A stretch of 64,000 bases of DNA from Rhyzopertha dominica (lineage: Eukaryota; Arthropoda; Insecta; Coleoptera; Bostrichidae): assembly GCA_025024175.1 (NCBI GenBank), contig QCXZ01000041.1, forward strand, positions 6,443,786 through 6,507,785. Direction: 5' to 3'. This document shows, piece after piece, positions 55,672-64,000 of the stretch. The position numbers were made by a program, and so were the translations under genes. The notes under the pieces are model-generated. The model had not been told where the DNA came from, did not search any database, and saw only the letters and a list, made by a program, of their open reading frames with translations. How positions within the stretch are numbered: position 1 is the first letter of the stretch; the number at the start of each line of letters is the position of its first letter.

Positions 55672-57473
55672 CAGGCTGTCCTCAAAATACACAGACAACG
55701 CTTGAAAAGTGATAGAAAATGCAATTCTAGGAACTTTCTTCGAATAAAAAATTTCCGAAAACGCTTTATTTTTGATATACTTACAGAGTGTAAAATTTAA
55801 GTAATAAAATAAATTTTTAATCTATTGCTCAATGATAAAAAAATTGAGGATTAGAAAGGCATAAGTTATAATAACAAGAATAAAGGTTAGTAAAAATTAA
55901 AACTGATTCATAATCTCAATTCAATCCTGTTAAATGAGAAAGGTGAGCAGCCGTTATTTTGTGACATCATAATAACAAGTATCATTGCTGTGGTATTTGG
56001 GTAATCCAACAGCAGGGCATGAAACTTATTTATTTTATTTTTTAATAAATACATATAAAAAAGCAATAAATTTTTAATAACTAAAACAATAACACAAAAC
56101 ACAATATGTATGTCTATTTCAAATACTGCTCAAAATGGTTTCCCTCATTATTAATGCAAGTGTTACACTTTCTTATTAGCGACTCTCTTGTATTAACAAA
56201 CACAATCAGTAGGTATACTGCTAATTTCTCTAAAATTCTCTGCCACAATTCCTCTTGTTTGTTGACAGGAAAAAAAACTCTTTCTTCTAATGCCTCCACA
56301 AAAAAAAATCTATGGGAGTTAAGTCCGGTGAGCAAGGGGTTACTTTATCGTTTGCTCTTCCTATCCACTTTTCCGCAAATGTTTTATTAAGATGCCCCAT
56401 CATGCAAAAAACATGCTTCTTCGAATGCTACAGGGCACACCCTCCAAAAGTAACGGCGGCCTGTACCTAACAAATTCAAAATAGGAATTCCCATTTAATC
56501 TATCGGGTATGACAACATGAGCAATCAAATTATCAATTATCCCAATCCTAACATTAATTTTAAACTGAGTTTGAAAACGTCGGGTTCTTATTTGACGTGG
56601 ATTTTCATCGCACCAGTTGTGCAGGTTGTGAGAATTGAAAACATCGCTACGTGTAAAACAAGCTTCATCAGTAAATAATGTTTTCATTGAAAACATTACT
56701 GGCACTGGCAAAATTCCAGAAGAGAATCAAGGTCAGCCTCTTCAAGGTCTTGAAGGCGTAATAAGTGATAAAGCTGCAATAATTGTTTTTTTTAGTGTTT
56801 TGTGTACATTAATTTTGACACATTTGTTTCTCTCGATAATGATCTCACACTTTCGCCAGAATTATTCTCTACTCTGTTAAGAATTTTCTATTCGGTATTA
56901 ACGTGTATCTGGCGGGGTCGTCCATCATTAAAGGATGACCTTCCAAATTCTCTTAAAAGTCTGTGCATTGATGTGGGATATCGCTAATACAACCTGGCTG
57001 TTGCCCGACAGTGAAGAACCACTCTCCTAGCACTAAATGGATGTCAATGACTTCACTAAATGAATATTTCATACCGACTTTTCACTGTTACAACTTTTAA
57101 TAAAACAAGAATTTATCTAAAATAACGTTGCCACACAAATATATTTTGCTTGACCTTTTATTTGATAGCTAAGTAATAAAATAAATATCTTTCATGGCTA
57201 CAATTAATTGGTGATTACAAAACTGTACTAGTTTTGTCTAAAAACTTACAGGCCTAAAAGGATTCTACTTTATTCCGTTATGCACTCTACCAAATTTGAA
57301 ATTGATATCTTTTATAGTTCAGGAATAGTCCTAAAAAATCATTTTTGTATTCAAAATTCAAATGTATATCAAAAACAATGCGTTTTTTAAACTTTTTTAA
57401 TTCGAAAAAGATTTTTAAAATTACATTTTCTATCACCTGTCAAATTTAGTCGGTGTATTTCGAGGATACCCTG
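55672..57473. mobile_element. Mariner-like element with both inverted repeats (1.8 kb)
   Basis: Left terminus CAGGCTGTCCTCAAAATACA (55672) mirrors the right terminus (complement of CAGGGTATCCTCGAAATACA, ending 57473). The match runs on inward for about 120 bp with blocks GTGATAGAAAATG, TTCGAAT, AAACGC and TTTTTGATATAC. A TA precedes the left end as expected for a mariner-type target; the right side reads AT. The interior is a broken transposase on the minus strand. Confidence 0.85.
56114..57045 (-). pseudogene. Mariner-like (DDxD-type) transposase, broken
   Basis: Pieces on the minus strand in order: ARRVVLHCRATARLY with RYPTSMHRLLREFGRSSFND and GRPRQIHVNTE (N-terminal DNA-binding region, 57045-56880); FTDEACFTRSDVFNSHNLHN, WCDENPRQIRTRRFQTQFKI, NVRIGIIDNLI (56711-56400, first catalytic Asp in FTDEA); HDGAS; then KWIGRANDKVTPCSPDLTPI, DFF with the last Asp; and a C-terminal tail in the open piece 56335-56114 (LIRKCNTCINNEGNHFEQYL). 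Stops and frameshifts are spread over the gene, but all catalytic positions can still be seen. Confidence 0.82.
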
Positions 57474-57955
57474 ATGTATATTCGCATAATTCGCAAAATA
57501 GATTTATTGGTTTGTTGACCTATTTTTTTAAACTGCGTCATTTAAGAAAACTTTGATGTTAGCTGTGGTTTGCTTCAAAAAACATGCAAGCCGCGATTTT
57601 AGTGAGCGTTTTATGTTACGGTTCTCATATACATGTTTTGTAAAACTTTTATAGACCAATTATAAACCATTTCCTNTTATGTTATGTCAAACGAATTGAG
57701 TCTTGTAACGAAATCCTCCTCTTTTTCAATAACCATCTGTAAACTAACGCCTCCATTTACAAAATTCAAATACGATCGTTTGCAACTGTTTGTAATAGAT
57801 GCTTTGCTACCAAACTTCGGAACTAGAAAGAGCTATTGTAGCTGAATTCCACATATTTGTGTGCATTCCATTTGTCATGTACATTTAGTGCGTTTAGTTG
57901 CGTTTGACAATGCCTGTTACCATTCTGTTCTAGTTGATTAAGTTCCGAACAACTG
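57474..57955. other. Unassigned interval
   Basis: AT-rich. It could hold the eroded N-terminal part of the transposase whose end follows, but no motif supports this. Confidence 0.25.
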
Positions 57956-57959
57956 CATT

Positions 57960-58330
57960 AAAGAAAGCGCAAAGATATAGAAGAGCTATATTTTTAAAAC
58001 GTATGTAAAAATATACTAAATTGATCAGATTGGGTTTGAGTACGATTTAACTGACCTGAGCTTACCGCCTTATCATTGTATTTTTAATCTTATCGAAATG
58101 ATATGGGGCGAATTCAAGGAAAAATTAAGGATAAGAAACGCTGGGTAAACATTGGCTATGAAACATTCATTCGAAATAATATAATAAATAAATAACTGCA
58201 GACGCTTGGAAAAAATCTGTACCGCACTTAATAAAGATAGAAGATGAATATTAGAAGAATACTGTTAAAGACCTAATTACAGACCTAGAAAATGATAGTG
58301 ACAGTGATATTGATAGTAATAGTGATTAAG
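57960..58330 (+). pseudogene. C-terminal scrap of an IS630/Tc1-type transposase
   Basis: The plus strand reads LPPYHCIFNLIEMIWGEFKE, KLRIRN, a frame shift, ITADAWKKSVPHLIKIEDEY, and an acidic-serine tail (DSDSDIDSNSD) before a stop. LPPYHCxFNPIExIW, with the catalytic Glu, followed by ITxxxWxxxVxHxxKxExxY and an acidic end, is a common insect transposase of the DDE_3 type. The first two catalytic regions are not seen. Confidence 0.7.
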
Positions 58331-59869
58331 TTTCTATTCTACTAGGATTCTATTTATAGTATGCAGCAATAGAGGGATGTAATTTTATTTTTCATTACGG
58401 ATCCGATTCTGCATGTTTGTGTTTTTATTTCCATCATTCCATTTTAACTTAAATATTTTAAGCCCGGTTCACTTGAAATATTTACCTTCGGTCGGTGTAG
58501 CTGACAATGTCGCTGACTATTACCAGTTTATTATGGGGCCTGCTGTGACGGGATGGAGTAGCAATAAATTTCTGTATAAGTCGGTTTCATAGATCCCTTC
58601 CTACAACTATATCCAAAGGCTACAATTCATCGAAGTATTTATTTATTCGGATACTTGTATGAGAGGGGTTACAAGCGGTAAAGCAGCAAAGCGCGGGTCC
58701 ATTTTAAGACACAAAGTTTCCGGCCGGCGTTCAAATAAACGCGTGTTGCCTTTGGCACTTGTATTTATTGGTTTTTAAAAGGCATCCACTCCGGAACGTT
58801 TCACGTATGCCGCAAATGTATGAGGTGTTGCAGCCATATGTTCCGTCCCGGTATACGGCAGCTGTCAGAGGTACTTAGCACCGGAGTGTTGGGCACTCGC
58901 AAAATATAGCTCAATACTCAGCCACTTCCAGATAATGTCGCGGAGAGAAAAAAAGACCAGTTTGCGGCAATTCCAGCGAGATTTACACTTTCCAGCTTAG
59001 CGATTTATTAAGAGCGAGCGCCGACACTAACGCAATCTACGGCGTTAGTTAAGCATTTTCTGAAATCGTTTCAGACAGATGAAAACCCGACCGATGGCCC
59101 ATTTGCTTGCACGCTCCAACACAGCGTGAACGCGGAACAGATGTGAGTGTGAAATCCGAAATAAAAATACGAGCGTCAGCTGTATTTTTAACACGGCGCG
59201 ATTTTTCGGAACATGCTGTCGCAAATTGATAAAGCTTGTGAACCTATACTGGACAAACAAAAACAACTGGCAATTGGGTAGCCTGAGGTTAAAGGCAATA
59301 ACTAATTAGAGTAAACGTATCGTCAACTAGATTAAAATAATCATCTTACCAGTAATAACACATATTGTTAACTTTTTTGCACTGCACCTACGCAAATTCC
59401 ACTCTCTATTTCCACCTAAAAGGCGGCCATGTATACCAAACCCATATCTGTCTTTCTGTCCCCTCTCTCAATCAGAAAACATGTTGCCGACCAAAGGCCT
59501 CAATTGTGCTATTGCCCCCAACAAAATTCCTTTCGAGTTCAGTAGAATCATGCATTCATTCACTACCCATGGATACGGCAGACCTCATCAGTTTTGAAGC
59601 AGACAAGGTTCTTCATAAACCGAAATTTTCCCCATCCAATCTTTCCAAAGATGAAAAAATTGTTCCAAAAGTCTCAAATCTAATTCAGAGATAACTATTC
59701 TCTTTCNTTTTTTGTGCATCTTCAAGATATGGAGACCTTGGTCCATGTTTGAAACATTCTTGTAACGTATGTAACATAAGTTTTGAGACAAAAATCAAAT
59801 TAACACACTTTCTGCAATATTTCAACTTTACTTAAACTATCTAAACGATTAACGATAAACATCATTTCT
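58331..59869. other. Host-like island and unassigned flank
   Basis: The stretch 58480-59060 is the longest block of balanced composition in the right half and has no repeat character. Part of it (58490-58545) shares word order with 51815-51870. The 59070-59860 flank has frames of 73 and 109 codons without motif. Confidence 0.35.
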
Positions 59870-60686
59870 TAACAATAGAAAGCTAGCGGCCCATGGTCTT
59901 CAATCCGCCGTATTTTTGTTCGCAAGTGTTTCAAAAGTTAATGGATGGTAGCAACATCGATTTCCCGAATCTTTTCGAATTGTTCCTCATTTTCTGCCTC
60001 CCATCCATTATGTTCCTGCTTAATAAGGCCCAAAATTCTTCCATGGGGCGAGCTTTGTCTGGCATAGTGACAAGATGCTAGATCAGGCCAGAACATGATT
60101 TTATCATTATTGTGATGATCGTATATAAATCTTAACAATTTAGGCAAACATCTTTTTATATAAAGACCTGCAGTGATGGCTTCTCCTCTAACATGTCCTA
60201 TGGCTGCGAAGCACCTACCGAAGAAATGGCGCACCATACCAGAATTTTGTCTTCAAATGTGGCTTTTCTTTTAAATTTTACATTATCCGAAACAGCATGG
60301 AAATCCTCGGTATAAAATCTATCATTCCCCTTTATCTCAAAGTGTGATAACGTAAATATATATTTCATCGTCGAAAATAATGATTCTGTCAATTGCAAAG
60401 TGTTGACGCCTTTGTGCTCGACAGCATCTGCACAGGTGTATATTTTGGGTATTTTCTTTTTTTCCACTTCTCTTAATTTCCCGAAGTACAGTCATGTGCG
60501 AAACTCGATAGCGCCTTCATAGTCTTCGTGTAGACGCATCAACTTTTTCTTTTGCACTTTCTCTCAACCTATGTGCTCTGATATCAGACAAAAGCCCAGG
60601 GCTTCCGGTTTTTGGCAGGTTTGCACCAGGTATTCCTTCCTCACATTCCTTAATTGTACGGTAAATAGTTTCACGGCAAATACTTC
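59870..60686 (-). pseudogene. DD37E-type transposase, main part (interrupted by hAT)
   Basis: From the insertion point down: CRETIYRTIKECEEGIPGAN, LPKTGSPG (HTH), RRYRVSHMTVLREIKRSGK, then KGNDRFYTEDFHAV, KRKATFEDKILVWCAISSVG, AAIGHVRGEAITAGLYIKRC, IMFWPDLASCHYA with the second catalytic Asp, PMEEFWALLSRNIMDG with the catalytic Glu in another frame, and a C-terminus like LRTKIRRIEDHGPLAF near 59875. About 25-30 codons between CHYA and ARPMEE are deleted, so the catalytic spacing is lost. The first part of the gene continues at 63536-63631 beyond a nested element. Confidence 0.82.
60679..60686. repeat. Left 8-bp target duplication of the hAT element
   Basis: AATACTTC, matched by AATATTTC at 63536-63543 (7 of 8). 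Confidence 0.8.
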
Positions 60687-60691
60687 TAGTG

Positions 60692-60805
60692 CTTCGGTCT
60701 CGGGTATACGAGACGGGGATTTGTGTGGTCTCGGTCTCGGAAATGCACAGTTTCTTTGGTCTCGGTGTACTTAGTCTCGGTGTCGTGGCGAGAGTCTCGG
60801 GTTTC
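60692..60805. repeat. Left subterminal TCTCGG repeat cluster
   Basis: Eight or so copies of GTCTCGG or its complement within 115 bp, interspersed with TACGAGACGG. Confidence 0.85.
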
Positions 60806-61218
60806 TGATAAGTGTGGTAATCCTAATAGTTTTGAAATCCCGATATGATTTTTTTACAAGAATCAAGGATGTCATCAAAGACGATATTAAATATATGTAG
60901 GTAACCCTCAAGACAACTAAATTGCATCGTAGATATCTTGAGATATTACTTCTACAGCTACACGGTTGTGCTTACAGGTGATTAAGTTTGGTATTTCGAT
61001 ATTTGTCCAATATTTATGCAATTTTTTTTATTAAAAATAACAGTGGAGCACACCACGTATATTTGTAATTCGTACTAAAATGATATGCCATAAATAAATT
61101 TGCGTTGTCATAAATACGTAAAATGACGACTTTTTTAAATTCTTATAATTGATTGACATTCAATGATTAAAAAGGTTTTTATATAACATTGGATGGAAAT
61201 AGCGGTCGCGACTTGTTG

Positions 61219-61674
61219 ATATTTAGAATGTGGGAAAGTTATAGGGAATTCGACGTTGATGGAATTAATTAATAAGTACTCTTATTCTGTGCCAAGCTTT
61301 CAACTTTATTCAGTCAACATAAGCGCTTCGAAAGTGAGCTTAATTCCAAGGTAGCCCCATCTACTTGTAAACTATTTGAATATTTCATAATATATAGAAC
61401 AGTATATATAGTATATATTATTTATGAACCATTATTATTTGATGGCTTTGCAACTCATTATCTATTATAATTCACAGATTGATTTAATATTAACAGATTA
61501 AAAACACATTAAATTGTCACAGATTAAAAAGTGATCAATTAAAATTAACCTCACTTTCGAAGCCGCGATGAAGACTCTCAATAAAGTCGAAAGCTCGGCA
61601 CCGAAAAAAGAGTATACCTATTAATTAATTCCATCAAGATCAAATTCCCCACAAGTTTCCCACATTCTAAATAT
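61219..61674. mobile_element. Palindromic element with ~120-bp inverted arms
   Basis: ATATTTAGAATGTGGGAAAG at 61219 is mirrored by CTTTCCCACATTCTAAATAT-like sequence ending at 61674. The match continues inward through GGGAATT, TTGATGGAATTAATTAATA, GAGTACTCTT/AAGAGTATAC, GCCAAGCTTTC/GAAAGCTCGGC and CTTCGAAAGTGAG (61326-61338 with 61549-61562). The spacer is about 210 bp of AT-rich DNA. Non-coding, so a MITE or foldback-type element. A word AATAGCGGTCGC occurs directly before each end (61196 and 61692), possibly part of a target duplication. Confidence 0.75.
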
Positions 61675-61867
61675 TTTTATATACATGTTGAAAATAGCGG
61701 TCGCACAATTGATTAATCTACATAAGTTTCAGATTCGGGGGATTTCGACCTAATGGTATCTTAAGTCAATTGTACAAAATAATGACTTTGAGGGTTGAGT
61801 ACTAAATGACACTGTGCAAAATTTGACAAAGACTCAAGTTTCGCTAAACCTTTACTTTCTAATAGAT

Positions 61868-62065
61868 TTACTTAGTAAGCACGCACATATTCATTAAAAT
61901 CATACTGAAAAGTATTTCATTGTTTGCTGATAAAAATATTGCATGTATTCTTCCAAATAATGGGAGTGAGTCAATTTCTTTTAAAAACAATTGATTTGTC
62001 GTAAAAGTTAAACCATTTGCTTCAATCCATTTAACACATCGAATAATGTCAACAGAACTGTTCAT
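61868..62065 (-). pseudogene. ORF scrap of an unnamed transposon-associated family
   Basis: The minus-strand frame RCVKWIEANGLTFTTNQLFL, KEIDSLPLFGRIHAIFLSAN, NEILFSMIL resembles a module I recall from many uncharacterised, repeat-associated animal proteins: K-W-I-x-x-x-G-x-x-x, then L-P-x-F-G-x-I, then a short beta-rich end. This memory was not checked. The piece is too short to be a gene and is followed by a stop. It lies within the hAT-like element between two palindromic elements. Confidence 0.35.
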
Positions 62066-62179
62066 TTAGGTCGAAAAAAAATATGTCTACAGCAAATATT
62101 ATATACGATTAACAGTAAGCAATGCAAAATATTAGTTAATTCAACTAAGATAGATAAAGCCATTTTTTGATACAAAAAA

Positions 62180-63035
62180 ACCTATAAATGTTTTTACGAA
62201 ATTTTTTACCTATATTATGTAATCTACTTTATTCTTCTATTGTAGAGCGCTTTCGGCTATTTCGGCTACAAAGTAGCCATCATCGGTACAATCAAAAGCT
62301 ATAAATGAAGAAAAAAACGTTTACAATTAGTTTGACAAGTCAAGAATTTAGAAACAAGCAAACTTGAGTACAAGCAAGAAATTAGGATGGCAGTGTCATC
62401 TGTCAGCATTACACTGACATGATGACAAAGCCACATGCATTTTAAACTTGAGTACAAACCAAAAGCAACCTACATATAGCAACATAAACGTAATATTAAT
62501 GTAAATCAAATAAATGATTTAGAACAGGTCAACTGAAATTACGAGAATCGTATAAAATAGTAAAATTTTGTTGGCTAATAATTCTAATTAGAGGTAAAGA
62601 ACATTTAAAGCAATTCGAAAGGTATAAAAATACAGATATTGTGACAACAAATTCATGGTTAGCTAACCATTTTTTTTAAATGAGCACATTATCACACTAG
62701 ACAATTTAAATGCATTACATTCGTGCAGCAAATATCAAAATTAAATTTTACTGCTTTAAGCGATTCATGTAATTTCAACAGTCATGTTCTAAATTATTTA
62801 TTTGCTCTAAATTAATATTACGTTTTGTGTTGCTGACGTGTAGGTTGCTTTTGGCCTGTGGTCAAGTTTGTTCTAAATTTTTGACTTTGTCAAACTAATT
62901 GTAGAAATTTCTTTTCTCTTTATTCATACCTTTTGATAGTACTGATGATGGTTACTTTGTAGCTGAAAGCGCTCTACAATAAAAGAAAAAAGTGGATTAC
63001 ACTTAAAGTAGAAATTTCATTATATACCTTTCCAA
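62180..63035. mobile_element. Foldback-type element with arms of about 300-400 bp
   Basis: Left arm about 62180-62590 and right arm about 62725-63035 are inverted copies. Matching blocks: TGTAATCTACTTT/AAGTGGATTACA, TTGTAGAGCGCTTTCGGCT/AGCTGAAAGCGCTCTACAA, ACAAAGTAGCCATCATC/GATGATGGTTACTTTGT, AACGTAATATTAAT/ATTAATATTACGTT, CAAATAAATGATTTAGAACA/TGTTCTAAATTATTTATTTG. The spacer is about 130 bp. No coding. Part of the arm resembles 6960-7025 in the element at 6440-8241. Confidence 0.8.
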
Positions 63036-63439
63036 ATTTTGCCATACAGATTTCTCTATGATACATCACTTATTGCACTTCTTTTTTATATAAAATTTGT
63101 TTTTATTTATTTTAAGGTGCTTTTGCAATATTTTAGTAAGAACTCGCCATGAATAAAATAATATAAACATGTAAAACCTCCGGTAATCTTTTGTTAAATT
63201 CGAGTAAATTCTTTCACATAAAATTAACTATATAATCAGCAGAAATTTACCACTTATAATTTTATTAGATACTATTTTAATTAAATCACTACCAAAATTA
63301 TATAAGTAGTAGAATTAGGTAAATAATTAGATTATATTGTGCGAATATTGTGTTATTTACATTTGAAGTGTTCAAGTTCGGAATTAGCGTAAATAGCGTA
63401 AACAATTCAATCTTCTTTTCATATAAATTTTTTTGTAAA

Positions 63440-63526
63440 AACACGAGACCCTTGAAACCACGAGAGTCTCATTTGTTCAGTCTCGGTCTCGTATGGGTCT
63501 CGGGTACCTTAGTCTCGGTCTCGTCA
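63440..63526. repeat. Right subterminal TCTCGG repeat cluster
   Basis: Copies of GTCTCGG, GAGTCTC and CGAGACC mirror the left cluster at 60692-60805. Confidence 0.85.
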
Positions 63527-63535
63527 GAAGCACTA

Positions 63536-63543
63536 AATATTTC
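63536..63543. repeat. Right 8-bp target duplication of the hAT element
   Basis: AATATTTC directly after the GAAGCACTA terminus; see 60679-60686. Confidence 0.8.
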
Positions 63544-63631
63544 GTCCTTGAAATTTGTTTACAATATCCGCGTTCGGCAATTGGCTAACTAAGTTATAGA
63601 TACTTTTTCGGATTTCGATTTTATACGCCAT
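63536..63631 (-). pseudogene. DD37E-type transposase, N-terminal part
   Basis: An ATG at 63631-63629 opens MAYKIEIRKSIYNLVSQLPN, ADIVNKFQG, the first helices of the HTH domain, and runs to the insertion point of the hAT-like element. The frame is open through the 96 bp. It connects to CRETIYRTIKECEE at 60680 once the insertion is set aside. Confidence 0.8.
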
Positions 63632-64000
63632 GTCACATGTCGATGACATCTGTCAATATTTATGATCACAAGGCTTACTCGAACAAATGCCAGGTAATGG
63701 TTACTAGAGTGAATGTTTTGGGTATGATGAAAATTAGCAAAGAAATTTGTCACAAAATTTGTTACATACGTCATTTCTTGATAATGGACAGCTGTCTACT
63801 TCAAATTATTCGAGACGTCATACTCATTTGCCTCATTTGCTAAAATAATAATTTTGAACGTGTTCATGTATTCAAAATATTCAAAATCGTCGGAAGGTGA
63901 AACTGTGGAAAAAAAAGCTTCTGAGAGAAAGATCGATAACGAGAATAATCTATACATCATACATCTATGAAATTTATAAAAAAGTCGTACTAACATGAAT
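63632..64000. other. Right edge of the window, unassigned
   Basis: AT-rich. It may contain the 5' end of the DD37E element, but no inverted terminus was recognised and the matching 3' end (left of 59870) was not found either. Confidence 0.3.

Larger units (their letters stand above)
60687..63535. mobile_element. hAT-like element (2.85 kb) nested in a DD37E transposase gene
   Basis: The termini TAGTGCTTC and GAAGCACTA are perfect inverted repeats of 9 bp. Both ends are rich in TCTCGGTCTCG-type words (60692-60800; 63440-63525), a subterminal repeat arrangement common in hAT elements. An 8-bp target duplication, the hAT length, flanks it. Removing the element with one duplication copy makes the transposase frame continuous. 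The interior carries two palindromic elements (61219-61674; 62180-63035) and one ORF scrap (61868-62065). No hAT transposase was recognised, so it is non-autonomous. Confidence 0.8.

Noticed and set aside
1..64000. CRISPR arrays, rRNA genes, bacterial operons or Shine-Dalgarno sites
   Set aside because: None seen. The sequence is eukaryotic, and many listed short frames begin at non-ATG codons.

Overview
The window looks like insect nuclear DNA. It is AT-rich, carries no long intact gene, has scattered single-base ambiguities typical of a draft assembly, and is filled with dead transposons of the kinds common in insects. I recognise no host protein-coding gene, rRNA, CRISPR array, operon or bacterial signal. 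The order is not certain; the mix of Jockey/CR1-type LINEs, mariner/Tc1 relatives, hAT and pogo remnants and tRNA-derived SINEs would fit a beetle or a hemipteran.

Layout. 1-2.7 kb: eroded LINE. 5.9-6.1 kb: small reverse-transcriptase scrap. 6.44-8.24 kb: an inverted-repeat element with dense subterminal repeats and a possible two-exon mini-gene. 11.2-13.0 kb: (AT)26 tract, an element terminus and a broken multi-exon transposon-type gene. 14.0-16.0 kb: Tc1-like elements with three copies of one terminal module. 17.9-18.2 kb: DD37E transposase relic. 20.5-20.7 kb: hammerhead ribozyme unit A. 21.8-23.2 kb: LINE. 24.4-25.0 kb: mariner-like relic. 25.2 kb: SINE. 26.9-27.6 and 28.3-28.8 kb: dispersed insect repeats, with hammerhead ribozyme B between them. 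32.2-32.4 kb: tRNA-headed SINE in palindromic form. 32.8-33.0 kb: mariner scrap. 35.3-36.3 kb: hAT-like MITE beside a pogo relic. 36.4-38.1 kb: LINE-type insertion with a 29-bp target duplication. 39.2-41.3 kb: LINE. 41.6-42.8 kb: two mariner-type relics. 42.9-44.9 kb: LINE. 45.4-46.6 kb: Tc1. 47.2-47.7 kb: Penelope-like RT scrap. 49.1-51.1 kb: LINE in twin-primed (5'-inverted) arrangement. 52.4-53.7 kb: LINE. 55.7-57.5 kb: mariner-like element with both inverted repeats. 58.0-58.3 kb: another transposase tail. 59.9-63.6 kb: a DD37E transposase gene split by a hAT-like element that itself holds two palindromic elements.

Between the transposons lie about a dozen islands (300-600 bp) of balanced base composition with no reading frame or repeat character. 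They look like unique host sequence and may be conserved non-coding DNA. The window therefore reads as a gene desert or a very large intron made of nested transposon layers.

The strongest unexpected signals are: two type I hammerhead ribozymes (20574-20653 and 28134-28217) with complete cores and a compensatory base change in stem II; the hAT insertion at 60687-63535, whose removal with one copy of an 8-bp duplication restores an uninterrupted transposase frame; and the 1.8-kb inverted-repeat element with a possible spliced small gene.
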